Shown: piece after piece, positions 1 through 12,240 of the stretch | Layout of the letters: each line of letters begins with the position of its first letter | How positions within the stretch are numbered: the stretch's first letter is position 1 | Assembly: GCF_030463565.1 (NCBI RefSeq) | Contig: NC_134653.1 | Location: 28,643,150 to 28,707,149 of the forward strand | Direction of reading: 5' to 3' | From: Pelecanus crispus | Taxonomy: Eukaryota > Chordata > Aves > Pelecaniformes > Pelecanidae | Length of the DNA stretch: 64,000 nucleotides | Notes under the pieces: generated by a model | What the model was told of the DNA's origin: nothing | Database searches by the model: none | The model's input: only the letters and a program-made list of their open reading frames with translations | Translations under genes and position numbers: made by a program

Positions 1-1639
1 GGCAGTTAGCTCATTGGCAAGCAGCAGGAAGATTTACTGTGAGCTGGCACACTTCAGAGCCACGGGTGCTGGGAAGTGCCTGACTTGCTCCCTGCCCAGC
101 CTCTGCCCTACCCTGGCATGTTTGGCAAAATCCTGAAGTAACTTTCCTGGAAAGGTGGAAGGTCCGGGGACAGACTATTCAGCATAGAGTAAATAAAATA
201 CAGTGTTGAAAGCAGAGAAAAGGACAGTTCTGAAATGAGAAAGCCAGAACTAAATCCCCTCAGTACTCCCTAATTACTTAGGGGCAGCTATGGCCCATGG
301 AGCTTGCAATCAAAGTGCACAAGCTATTGATGAGGGACAGTGCAGTCCAAGCAGAGAGTGACTGAGCAGCACTGCTGAATGCTTTCTGTGAGTGCTGGTG
401 GATTTTTAAACAAACCTCCTTTGCACTGTTGTGGTAGGAGCGAAAGAACAGTATGAGCTGGTCTGGCAGGATGGCAGAGGGGAAGATCAACCAGTAAGTG
501 ACCAGTTTGCACAGAAATGGAAAGGAAAGCAAAGACTGTATATTCCTCATTTGCCTTCTCCCTTCCCATTAAAAAAATATTTTTTACCCTTCCCTATATT
601 CTTTCTTTTTAATAAATATTGAAATACAATCCCTAGCTCTCAGGCACTGCCAGCAAATCTGGCAGAAATAATGCAGTTGGAGCCACAGCCATGAGCTGGA
701 GGACATGGAAAACTATCACTTTTTCCTCTGGCAAACCAAACACACATCAGGGGAGCAACGTGCCAGTGAATGTCTCTGCTTTTTTCCCCGAAAGCTCATT
801 TTCTCTCAGGATTTCCTCTCTTGCTGAATGCCCCTGCGTGAGTGGAAAGCGATCGGGCTGGTCTCTGTACCGCAAACCACCAAAGCAAGATCCCAACGCG
901 GCTTCGCCCTTGGCCGCCCAGGACATCTTCTCCTGGCGCTTGTTTAGGAGTGCCCTCTGCTGGGTTCCCAAACGGAGCCCGGGGCTGGCCTGGTGCTGGG
1001 AGCCGTGGTGCGGGCTCGCGACACGCTGAGCTGCTGCAGAGCTTCGGCCTTCTGCGCTGCAAGTGCGCGGCAGGTCGCTGCGCTGCAGGCTCAAGTGCCT
1101 TTGTGCTCTGTGCGCCATTACACATTTCGCAGGGCTGTTAATGGAGGTGGCATTTGGCTGTGTGCTTTTATCTCACTGCGCTTCAAAATGGAGTAATACT
1201 TCCTCGCTTGGGCTCAAGGCTAAGGGATGCGTCTCGGTGATATTTAGATACATTTAGCCCCAGGTCCCTGCATCTCACAAAAGGGAATGGCATGTAGAGT
1301 AGATTTATGCCAAAAATGAAATGACACAAGGAGCAGAGGCTACTGGAAATAAGTAGGTATTAGGACTGTGTTTTCTGTCTCGTGTTCCTAAATGAGGATA
1401 GTGACACAAAGCATCGTCAGCAACAAATTGGCAACATCGAGCACTGCTGCATTTTGATCTCTGCTTATGGGACTATTGGGACTGGTTTCTCCAAATAGTC
1501 TTTTAAATTTTGAAAGGGCCTGCCTCTGCAGACAACTGCTGTGTTTTGAAGCACAGGATATGGATGCTATCTGGCATTAGTACTCAGAATTATTTTCCTT
1601 TTTCTATTTCCTTTTAAACTTCTTTATTTATGTTCCTCT
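1..1639. other. Intergenic DNA with a small GC-rich cluster
   Basis: No exon, RNA gene or recognisable transposon was found. The one notable part is about 820-1130, which is rich in CpG compared with the AT-rich DNA around it. Several short overlapping open frames there are explained by base composition and match no protein family I know. Confidence 0.5.
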
Positions 1640-1880
1640 AAAACTGTCTTCCATACCAAGCTGATGCAGCAGCAGAGTGTGGAGGAAGGCAATGGCTTAG
1701 GTGGCAGCTCTGGCTTTGCCAGAGGGTGCTGAGGCATCCCCTTGCTAGAGGTTTTCAAGAACAGATTCAGACTCAAAAAGACTGAGGAACATATAGATAC
1801 ATTTGAGTCTAACTCAGAGCAGGATGGGCAACCACATGTCCTCTTCCAGATCTTTGTTATGAGGCATAGGGACTTTTTAT
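1640..1880 (+). repeat. Possible ancient CR1/L3-like LINE relic
   Basis: The stretch around 1738-1850 reads like the end of the CR1 reverse-transcriptase region. It has a segment resembling 'gaggttttcaagaacag' followed by a diverged 3' portion containing 'gagcaggatgggcaac'. It is heavily mutated and has no open frame. A repeat-library alignment would decide it. Confidence 0.35.
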
Positions 1881-2717
1881 GGCAAAAGCTTTCGTGTTCT
1901 GTCCAGACACTCACTTTCATGAAACATGTGGGAACTTAATAGCTTGGAAACAGTTTTCCTTGAAACTGGCCATCCAGTTCAAACATTACTGGGACAGGGA
2001 ACAGGCAGACAGCATGAGTGCATAATCCTCACTTTCTTTGGAAGCCAAATACCGAGGGGTCATTGCAGGTTTGATTAAAATAAGGAAGGGAGCTCTGCAG
2101 TTTCGTGGCTGTGAGTGTGTCATATGCCCTGGCATGTTATACCTGCTCATGGCAGGGAGGAGGGAGTTTGAAACATTCTTGGCATTTCCCGGTAATTCTG
2201 GGTTAAATTCTCCCATGAGAGTTTTCACAAACTTCAGTTTATGCTCCAGTTTATGGTAAGGCCAGCACAGCCTGGGTCTCCTTCTTCAGTCCGTTCTCTC
2301 TTCCCACAAGTCAAACCTGTCTCCAGTTCTTCTCCCCACCTCTGCCCATGTGTTCACTCCTTCTGTGACCCCAAAAGCCGTTGGGAAGGAAGTGATGGGA
2401 ACACTGACCTGCAGAACAGAGCAGCAACGGGGGCCTGGGAAGGCATGCAGGTGATGTCATGGATATATGAAGAGATGGAAGTAAGAAAGAGATGGGAAGG
2501 AGGAAGGAGGGTGAAGGAATGTTAAAGAAATTCATGAAAACAATTGTTAGTGGATTTGACATTTGACTGGAAGGATCAGGCACCAAGGCCTGTAGAGAAT
2601 GTAGCTCTGTGGGGTAGATCTGACAGCTGAGCAGTTCCATTGGAGCCTATGCGCTTTGGTTATACAGTGGAAAACAAAAAGTCTGATTTCTGCACAGACT
2701 TGATCACTGATCCCTTT

Positions 2718-2800
2718 TTTTGATTCTGGCAAGCTACTTCAGCTTCTCTACAGCACCACTCCTTTGTGTAAAATGAAGGCAGTGCAACTACGTGGATAGG
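2718..2800 (+). repeat. Possible MIR-like SINE fragment
   Basis: The order 'ttctggcaagctacttcagc', then 'cttctct', then 'tgtgtaaaatgaa' follows the conserved MIR block. That block encodes 'gggcaagtcacttaac...ctcagtttcc...tgtaaaatggg' in consensus. Divergence is high, as expected for MIR in birds. Confidence 0.4.
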
Positions 2801-2832
2801 AATGAGAGCAGAGACTTTTCCAGACCAATGAC

Positions 2833-2890
2833 AAATCATAGAACCATAAGGCTGGCGGAGACCTTGAAAGATTGTCTAGTCTGGCAGTCA
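2833..2890 (-). repeat. Short CR1 3'-end fragment
   Basis: The plus strand reads 'aatcatagaaccataaggct' and then 'agaccttgaaagattgtcta'. This is the reverse complement of a CR1 3' end, which normally finishes in ATTCTATG repeats after a GATCTT...AGGTC block. It is old and short. Confidence 0.5.
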
Positions 2891-5242
2891 TCAATTTTTT
2901 TTAAATCAAAGGACTGCCCTGGAATTTTTTAAAAAAACCTGTTCCATTGCACAGTGCCAGCACAATGGTTTGAATCTAAAAGTAACCAAAAATTGTATTT
3001 TATTCTTTAAATTGGAGGAAGGCCCACGTTGAGCAGAAGTGTTCAAAAAAATTAAAGCCAGATCTACTTATACTTTAAAGTAGACACAAGTCCCTTTGTT
3101 CTTACTAGTTTTATCCTGCCATCACTTATTTTCATAAATGCTTATAAACATTTTCTTTGCTAGTTAGTCCAACTTTGTTGAAATGTAGTGGAATCAATGC
3201 ATGAACTGGAAGCATCACACGCAGCGTAGCTCTCAGGCTGCAGGAACCATACTTCAGCAGGGTTACTTAGAGATCTCCCAGCAACACTACCAGCTCCATC
3301 CTGATTCCAAACATTGCTTCCCTTATTAATCAACAAAAATGTCATGATGTTAGCACCATTTTTTTCTCCATTTATTTGGAAGGTCATACAAAGTTCCTCC
3401 ATCTGACCAAACCTGCAGTGCAATTATTGCTCTGTACTTAAAAGCGTACTGTTATTGGGAGGAACAGCTGGAAAGAAGTCCTTGTAGGTGAGGGATATAA
3501 TTACAGAAGAAAATACCAATCAAAGATCACACCTTTTCATAATTAGCTCCTATGTGCCTGAGCAGAGGATTGCATTCATCTACCTCTCTTTGGCTCAGTC
3601 TGTTGAAATGTGCAGAGTAACACACCACCACAGCTGCTCCACAGGCAGCAGAATGCTAATATAGCTTTGTAATGATGATGCTATGTGGTCATCTTCTTCA
3701 CATTAACTGATTCATATCCTGTACATCCAGGAAGCTCTGAGCATTTTATTAGAGCTGATGAATGTACATTGACCACTCAAACACAGTATATTCACAAATG
3801 CATGCGTTACTGTGGTTTCCCTGGGCTTAAGAGAATTGAGGAAGGTAAAGGTGTAAACAGACAATATCTGTTGCACACAGGCCATTTGTGCCATCCTAGA
3901 TTCTGGTAAAAGATCTGTCTTTAAAGCAAGAAGTAACTACGGCTTTCTTTTCAATAGAAAAGGACTGCATCCTCCTTTGGAAAAAAAAGTTCTATGAATA
4001 TCAGTTTGTCAAGTAAGCAAGTAGTTAATCAAGTTACCAAGTAGTTGTTAATGTTCAGGATTCTAGTCTATATTTTAGTCCCACCAAAACTTTAATTTGG
4101 TAGTCTGGGAATGACCAAGAGAAGACTGAAAAAAGTGTCAGATATTTCTGAGTTATACAGCATAAAAATAAACCTGTCTCATTACTTCATTTTTATCCTG
4201 AGCTTCCCTGATGTACCTCTGTTTATCATAGCTGAAAGAGCCATACTTCTTCCAAAATGTGACTCCTCAGTAGCTTCAATTTATGACGTGAAGGGAGAGG
4301 ATTCTCTATAGCTGTTTATATTACAAATGTGATAACATACTCCATCTCTGGAAACAAACAGAAAAAAGTCCTTGTGCTTTCAGCTTTACAGGATTGAGTC
4401 TTATTGACAAGTAGGATCCTGCTGTATCTGGAATAACTCCAGTCATTTAAGTCTGTTATAGCAAAAGGGGAGGACAAGTTCTAAGCGGCAGGTGAAGTTC
4501 CTGTAATTGAGAAAATGACATTTTATCCAGGACTAATAGAAGCTGAGAGAAGTTACTGAAATAATGTCACACATGAATGTATATGCTCTATTTGCACATT
4601 TTCTCTATGTTCCCCCATAAGAGCAGTGGAAGGCACATCTCTGTTGTGGAAACCACTCAATAATTTACCTGGGCTTATCCCCATGTAAAGTATAAGATCC
4701 AAAGCCCTGAAGAACATAATGGGTTGTGAATTGTCTCCCATTTTTATGCTGTACATGGAAGCTGGGGTGAGTTTTCTTCTCCACAAACCAGCTGTCAGGG
4801 GGAAGAGCAGGCTGGACAGAGAAATTCTGAGTTACTGGGAAGCTGAGTGATCCTTATATCCCACATGCCAAAATTCTGGGCCTCATCAGGTTACACAGGA
4901 AAATCAGTTTCTGACTATACTTTTGTAATTACTGTTTTTTTCTCCTTGAAATGCACATTTGATCCCCGCATCCTCCCATCTAATTGTGTATTGCAAAGAG
5001 GAGAAAGCAATAATGTTTTGTCCATACAGACCAGGAACCAGTTCCTTCTTGAAACTCCAATTAAGGATGAAATAGCCTGAATGCTTCTTAAATCCACTGC
5101 CCTAGCTCCAAAAAGATTTACACAAAGATTCATGAGTATAATTTATCTGGAAAAAAATATTAAAAACTTAAAACACATCAAACGTGCATGTAAGCAAAGC
5201 CTCACTTTGTGTGCTCTCAGAGGGTTTCTCCCCCCCAACACG
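2891..5242. other. Intergenic DNA, nothing recognised
   Basis: AT-rich single-copy-looking sequence. Open frames are all short and lack splice-site pairs or familiar domains. I see no RNA gene or transposon. Confidence 0.5.
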
Positions 5243-5271
5243 TGCACACATGCACACGCACACACACACCC
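5243..5271. repeat. Imperfect CA microsatellite
   Basis: Interrupted (CA)n run with TG and CG variants, flanked by short C runs. Likely length-variable between individuals. Confidence 0.85.
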
Positions 5272-5714
5272 CCTGCCGTAAGAGATCCATTTTATAGATT
5301 CAAGGACAGCTCTCTCCAAGAGAAGAAGAGACGTTGCCAAGATACCAGATGCGGTTCCATTCAAGACCACTCATAGGAGCAATTCAAGATGAAATCAAAT
5401 TAGATGTGTTGGTTATACATAGCGCAGCCTGCTCGGGATACTAAATGACAGAGTTTGCCAATAATTAAGTGAAATCTCAGAGATGATGAGTCCCCAGAGC
5501 TCTCTAGGTTATGTCGGTCTAATTCTAAGTGTCATCATTATAGCAGCAGAGCAAAATACTCTGCATAGGCCACAGAGCTGGAATTTTTACTGTGGATATT
5601 AGCTTTTCATAGCCAGTGCTACAGGGCAGTACTGAGCTTCATTACATGTCTTCTGCTATTACACTTGCTTAACCTTTCCCTGTTATAAGGCTCCTGAAAC
5701 CTGACTCCCACTTA

Positions 5715-5880
5715 ATAATTGATAGCACTTACTATCCATAGCAGTATTCATATTCAAAGCACTTTACAAAGAGCTCATTAATGTCTCTGAACCCCCTCCC
5801 CCTTGAAGTGTCCAGCACAATTACCCTAATTTTGCAGAAAGGGAAACTGAGGCAGCAAGGTTGTGACTTAGCCTGGGGCT
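5715..5880 (-). repeat. MIR-like SINE relic (antisense)
   Basis: Read on the plus strand, several blocks follow the reverse complement of MIR in the correct order. They are a 'gcagtattcatattcaaagc' segment, 'actttacaaagagctcatta', 'tgcagaaagggaaactgagg' and 'gttgtgacttagcc'. MIR-family SINEs predate the split of birds and mammals and survive in birds as scattered diverged copies. The block order makes this more than a chance match. Confidence 0.65.
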
Positions 5881-8800
5881 AGAGGACAGCGTTACAGCTG
5901 GCACTAATGCTCAGGTGCTTCTTTACGGGAGAGCTGGCTGAACTTCGGACGTTAAGCAGCAGATTGTTCTCACACTCGATGTGGGGACAGAGGTGCAAGG
6001 AGACTTCAGCCCTGGTGAACCTCCGCAGGGAGCTGCTGAGCGTTCCTGTTCCCTGCAGGCAGTGAGGAGCCAAAGAGCCTGCTGCAGAGTGCTGCAGCCT
6101 GCCTGAGCCCCTCTGCGGGCCTGCCTGCGGGATCCTGTGCTGGGAGGAGGCTGGAAGCACTGTGGACAGGTGAAAAAAGTGCCACCTCCAATATATTCTC
6201 CTGCAACTTGAGCTTCCCTGGCAGCCTTACTTGAGACCATCCGGATGGACCCACTTAACACTGCTCGTATCTTTGCCTAACTCCATCCTTACCGTTAGTA
6301 GTGAGCAGCTCTGCTCAGGGAGCACAGCGGACCCACTTTGCACAAGGATTCAGAGCACGAAACAGGCCAGGATCAGACCCAAATGTTTCCAAAATGTGCT
6401 CCCAAGGAGGCCACGCTCCACAGCCCTCTCACAGCAGGACTGAGCCCTGATGGAATCAGGTTACCAGGAGTCTCAGTGTTTTAATGGTGCCCATTTCATT
6501 ATTACCCCTTGCTCTGCTCCCAGAAAACTGAGCACCACAGGCATGTTCAGAGGGGTAATGACTGTTTCCAGCTTTGTAAATGTTCACTTCAGATCACTTG
6601 GAGTTGAAAATGTTACACTGAATTTTTTAATGTGGGAGATCACTGGCTGAACAGAAACCCTCCTGAAGAACAGGAGGTGATTTAAAAAGAAATAACCTAA
6701 ATATTAAAAATAAAGAAGTTAATGGAGGGCAGATATATAAAAAAAAAAGTCAGTCTGAAGCTAAGACTTCCAGGAAAGGCTTGGTCAAAATTTAGCACTT
6801 GTTATGTACAAAGAGAGGGAAAAGTCTTGGGGACTGTGGCATCAACATTGCTATATCCACTGGCAGCACACAGGAAGGCAAAATCTGCGCTCTGTCAGAC
6901 CCAGGCTCTAGTATTGAAGGTGGCAGGGTAGGACTAAATCCTGATTCAACAGTGCTGCAGTACCTCTGTTGGCCCCATTTGGCCCTGGTTGCAGACACTT
7001 CTTCGATCTCCCTGCCGAATGACGTCTGCAGCCCTGGCCACCCTCCCGCTGGCACTACGCTGTTGCTTGAGAAGGTCTGCAGAGCTCAGCTTGCCATCAG
7101 CTCTGCGCCGTGCTCCTGACAGATTGACAATGCAAAGGGAGCGGCGTTTGTTCACAATGGAAAACAGCATCTTCAAGATGGCTAGGAGGAAGTTATAAAA
7201 TTTATAGAAGGTTCTGATAAAGATCTTGGATAGATATGTTCATATTGCTAAAAGATTCAAACCTAAGAGGCTTTTAATCAAAGACTGGGGCACTCAGAGC
7301 TATCTTACCAAAGAGGTAATAAAATTATTGACTAAATCACTAACAAAGGCAACTGAAGCAAGGAGTTTAAATGATTTCCAGAGACTGTTCTCCAAGTGAA
7401 GGATATAGTGAGAGAGCCAGCAGTGCAATTAAACCAAATGAGGTCAAGCATGTTGGGCCTTAAGGCCTCTGCCTGCTCCTCAGATTTCTTTTGTTCTTAT
7501 AATTCAATTATAAAGACCCCCCCTCAAGAACCATTTAACTGTCTCGTAAAGCAGTTTGTAAACTTTTTTATTTTTCTGTAAATTGTCTCCTAAAAGTGGC
7601 TTTCAGCATTTCAGGCAGTGTGGAGCATATACGGGCTTCACAGTGCCTTTTGTTCTCATTTGCGCTTCGCATGCGCATGGGTGTTTACACGGGCCAGAGC
7701 TCTCCCGTAGCATCCTCACCCCCTGCAAACCATCCATGGCTGGAGGTGGCAGCTGGTAAAAACTGGGTGATGGAGAGCTGGAACAACTGTGATCGTTCTG
7801 TCTCTCTTGCTCCATCCCCTTCCCCCCCTCAAGTTTTCTTTGTCCCATTTCTATGTGAGGCAGAAAGAGAGAAACTTTTGTGTGTGTGCCTAATTTCCTG
7901 CCCACTGGGTCATGTATCCCAACCCTTAACATCATAAACGAGCAGGAAAGTCTGCTGGCCAGCAGATGCCTATGTAGATCCATTCACATATAATTAAACA
8001 CTTTGAAGGTATAGGAATTTTTTTCTTTTTACCCCGGGTTTTGGTGGGGTTTTTTGGTAGAAATATATTTGTAAAACAAGTGGAAGTTAGGTAGCTTCCA
8101 AATGCAAAACTTTTGTAGACTGGAGTCCTGCTGTTCACAGCATCCACTAACCATAAGGGAAGCTCCCATAATTTGGAGAGTTTGTAGGACTGGGTCTCAT
8201 GGTGCAATTTTTCCTGTGTGAAGAGGCAAAAACCCATTATTTACGCCTTTCAGGAAAGACAGCATTTGAAGACTGAAACTATTCCTGATTCACGATGGCA
8301 TTTAAGTACCTATGGGAAAAGGATAGAAGTCCAGAAGGGATTAAAAACTTTTCTAAGCAGTTTAAGCACAAAACTCCTGTTCAGATCATGGCTTTAGAGG
8401 CTTACATGACTCAAGGGCCTTGGATACCTGTCTGCATCATGAGGGGCCTTGATACCTTTATAAATCAAGCCCAGGGTGTCTGTCTTCAGATGAGCCAAAG
8501 GTGAGAGTCTAAACCTTATACCTAGAAATGTTCCCCTCTAAAAATGCAGACCCACAAGTGGCAGCATCCTTTCTGTCCCATGAAGTTCCAAGTGACAGAT
8601 CTCAGCTCAGGGATGAATCAAATGCTAGAAGTAACTGTTGCAGCAGGAAGAGAAATACTTAATCTTCCTCTCTATTTCTATTTAATTACAGCTAAGACCA
8701 TTTGGTTGAGACATTGGAAGTGGGACTGACAGCTCTACTTTCTCAGGAAGAAAAGAGAAAGCAAATGTCTCCGAGGTCCTGCCAAGACGGTGTGATCTGT

Positions 8801-11565
8801 TCCCTCACTGCATCTCAACAGGAGCTGGGCAGCTCAGCGGTCTGAAATCTGTCAGCCTCTGCTCTGTGCGTCCTCACAGATTCGCCAGCCTCTCTTCCCT
8901 TAACTGTACAAGAGCGGGGTTTAAGGGGGTGACTCCTCGTTTCCCAGAGAGAGGGATACTTACCCTGTTAGCAGCACTACTGAAATGACCGCAGGTGTTA
9001 CAGATGAACTCAGAACTCACTCTGCAACTGATCCCTCTTACAAGGTTAACATCTTCTTTCTCAGTTCGTTAAAATCTTGTGCCTCCTTCCCCAAAGGAAA
9101 GAAATGTCAATACATGAAAGAGGAAGGTAAGTTAACGCAACATTCAGGTTGCAGAGCTAGAGATTTTGGAAATGCTAAGGTAAGATGCCTGTACCAGCGC
9201 TAACTCAGCCACATTGCACACAGAGAGTATAGCAGATTTGTTTCGCTGGTCACATGCATAGATTAATGTAATTACCTTTATTAAAATACACCAAAAAATA
9301 TTGCTCGTTGCTAATCTGTCAAATTCTTGATGTGGCCAATGATTGTCCCATGCTGGCATCTGCAAGCAGTCATGTAGCACAATGCCCAGGACTACTGTTC
9401 TCTCCAGTCATGGGACCTATAGATTTATTCCTATGTGTCTAAACCAGCTACAAGACCGGTGGCACTGGCTGGATGGTAAGAGAGATTTTAGCTGAGAAAG
9501 TGCTTTTATTACTCTAAAAAATTAATGCAAAATGTCAGATATTTCACACCCAAACCGATACTGGCAAAAAGCCAGAAATATTCTGGTTTCGCTTGGGGTG
9601 TGAATATATTTGATCATCTGTAATTCAAAAGCTTTTATTTCAAAGGAAAGAGACAGTGTGTTGCAATAGACTTTGTAGTGATAAATATCAACTGTGCCAC
9701 TTCTCTCCCAAAAGGGGTTTCCCACAGCTCTGTAGTAATATACAGTTCAAAAGGCCATACTGAGATTTATAGAGCTATATATTCAAAAAATGGCATACGA
9801 GTCGCTTTGCTCAGCTAAAGTGGATTTGACTTGCAACCTTCACAGTTCTGCACAACCAAAAAAGCAGCCACAGGTCCAGGGTGCCAGCAGGCCCGAGTGA
9901 TTAGTGAACACGTAGCCAGTTGGGTCACTCAAATTTGTACAAGCAGTTAATCTAGCAAGTCCTCAGTTGTGTGACTAGATATCCTGGAAGCTTTCAAAAG
10001 TATTTGGCCAGGAGATCTGGTCAGATTGGAGTAAAAGGACAGAAATTCATTTAAATCAAGAGTCAGAGTAGCTGATGACAGCAGGGAATTTGGCCCTCTC
10101 TGTGCATTTATTATTATTATAAACTGCTCTTACACTGTCCAAAGAGCATCCCTGTTTCTTCTTACTCCATTTAAAGCCTCACCCAAGTTCTAACCCACTT
10201 GTATAGCAATAGCTTTTGCTTGTGAACGTCCACTGAATGCCCCAAAATGCTTTCTCTGAAGACGGTAGGAAAATTTCCACTGATTTTATTAGGAACACTG
10301 TTGGACCCTTAATGAAGAGAATTCATACCGAAAGACTCATTCTATAATAACCTTAACAAGTGTGTTTGTGTTTGAAGCCTCTGGGTGAAGCACCATCTGT
10401 AAAGCATGTCCTGAAGTCATTGCCCAGTTTACACTCATTCAGAGATCAATGGAAGCTTTGACCAAGTAAGAACTGAGCAAGGACTGCTGGAGTTGGCCTT
10501 GCGTTGCATTGTTTTAACCTAATATACCTGTTGTGTATTTGAAAATACAAACCTCTCTTTTTTTTTGGGGGGGGGGAGGTTTTCACAACTTTAAAAGCAT
10601 ATGGCTATTTTAAAAATATTTCATTAAAATCCATTACTGACCTGACAGTTATTCTTGCTCCTGCACAGTTTAAATCTTTGGTAATGGGGTTTTCTCCTAT
10701 CAGCAACCACTATTTACAAGTTGCTTTTTACAGTGTTCTGCAAAAATGGAGAAAATTACAAAGAAAACCAACTTGATAGACTTGCCTGCATTCTCAGCTT
10801 CGTATAAAGAATATACATTGATCCATTAGTGTTCTGCATATCTACTGTTGTTAAAGATTTACCCTTACAGATAAATGCAGTATCTGTCTGCATCATTTAC
10901 AGACTTCCCATCCAGTTTTTACTGTGTGCCCTGAAGGACCTTGAGGTGCAGGAATTTGGGAGCCATGTGGAAATGTTAGATTTGTTAAATGGATTGGAAT
11001 TACTGGCAGTAAGTTTCAATAGCAAATGTGTGAATTCAAGCATCTGTAAACAAAAGCATGCACCTAGATTTTCAGTCTGTAGACTTTCAGACATTGGAAC
11101 AACATGTAGAAGAGCAACAGAAGTTTTGTTATTGAAGACCTTCCTAAGAATTTCATACATAAAAGACAAGAGATAAAACAGGACTGCATAACATCTGACC
11201 CATGAGCTTATGTATCCTGCCAAGAACTTTCTTTGACCCGTCATAGTGCTCTAGTAAACAGACTTCTCTGGACTGCCTTCTTACACTTACCATAGTACAC
11301 AGCTGGAATGATGCTGAGCCTTGCTCAGGGTTGGGACACATGGAGATTTGCTAACTCTCAGCCATTTAATTAACTTTAAAATCAAGAATTATTTTTCCTC
11401 TTGGTTACTTGTGGCAATACTTCAGTTCTCCATGAGATAAATGCACAGGAATGTAGTGGAGAAGTAGCTGGATGGCATGAAGAGTTGTCATCTATCACAG
11501 ACTGAATGCGTCTGCAGAAACCACATATGGAAATAGAGGGTGATTGCTCTGCTCAGTTTAGCACT
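5881..11565. other. Intergenic DNA, no gene recognised
   Basis: No supported exon. GC rises locally around 6000-6160 and 7000-7160, producing short overlapping frames on both strands with no family resemblance. A T/G homopolymer tract sits at about 10558-10578. The 115-codon frames near 10.83-11.24 kb overlap on opposite strands and match nothing I know. Confidence 0.5.
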
Positions 11566-12240
11566 TGTGAGACTTGAGCCAGATTGCTGTATCTAGTTCT
11601 GGACTCTGCAGTTTGAAAAGAGCAAAACTGGGGAGAGAGGAGGTGGGGGAGAGAAAGAGAGGGAGAGCTAAATCAGTCACAGGTTTAGGAAATGTGAACT
11701 GGGAGGAAAGGTTGAAAGAACTGTCTTCATTGAATTTAGAAACGTAATGAGGAAAGTAATTTTGGGAGTCTCCAAAAATGTAAGTGGTGTTTTTGTTTTA
11801 TATTTTAAAATGTCAGTCAGTCACTCCTTAGGTTCACTAACACAGAATAAGAGATAGTTGGCTAATGTACAGCAAGTGGTATTAGGTTAAATAGCAGGGC
11901 TTCATTTCTGAGTGTGTGGATAGCCCACTGAGCACTGGAACAGCTTATCAGGGGAGGATGTGGAATCCCAGAGAGGGAAATCTTTTAGACTGAACAAACC
12001 AGTCATTTTCCAGGTCTGAGCTAACGATTATTTTCATTACCCTGTTTCCCCCACTCTCTTTCTCTGCCTGTTTGTACAGGTAGGTGGGGTATGGAAAAAG
12101 CCTTCTTGTGTCTCAAGAATCACCACCGATCATAGCTTACAGAGAGCTCAGGTCACTGACATCTTGAGCATCCATCCAGCCCTACATTTTTAGAAGTCTT
12201 TGAAAAATGCCTAGACAGAAGTACTTGTGATTCACAGGAT
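11566..12240 (+). repeat. Ancient CR1-like LINE relic
   Basis: Three blocks match the 3' part of a CR1 reverse-transcriptase frame in order. The first is 'ctagttctggactctgcag' near 11595. The second is 'gaggaaaggttgaaagaact' near 11703. The third is 'tggaacagcttatcagggga' near 11937, followed by 'gtggaatccc'. A further match, 'agaagtctttgaaaaatgcc', lies near 12192. Stops and indels break all frames. The divergence resembles the old amniote CR1/L3 type rather than the young bird type at 24.7 kb. Confidence 0.65.

Noticed and set aside
747-1118. 123-codon minus-strand frame over the CpG-rich patch
   Set aside because: Competing frames of similar length exist on both strands, and the translation matches no family.
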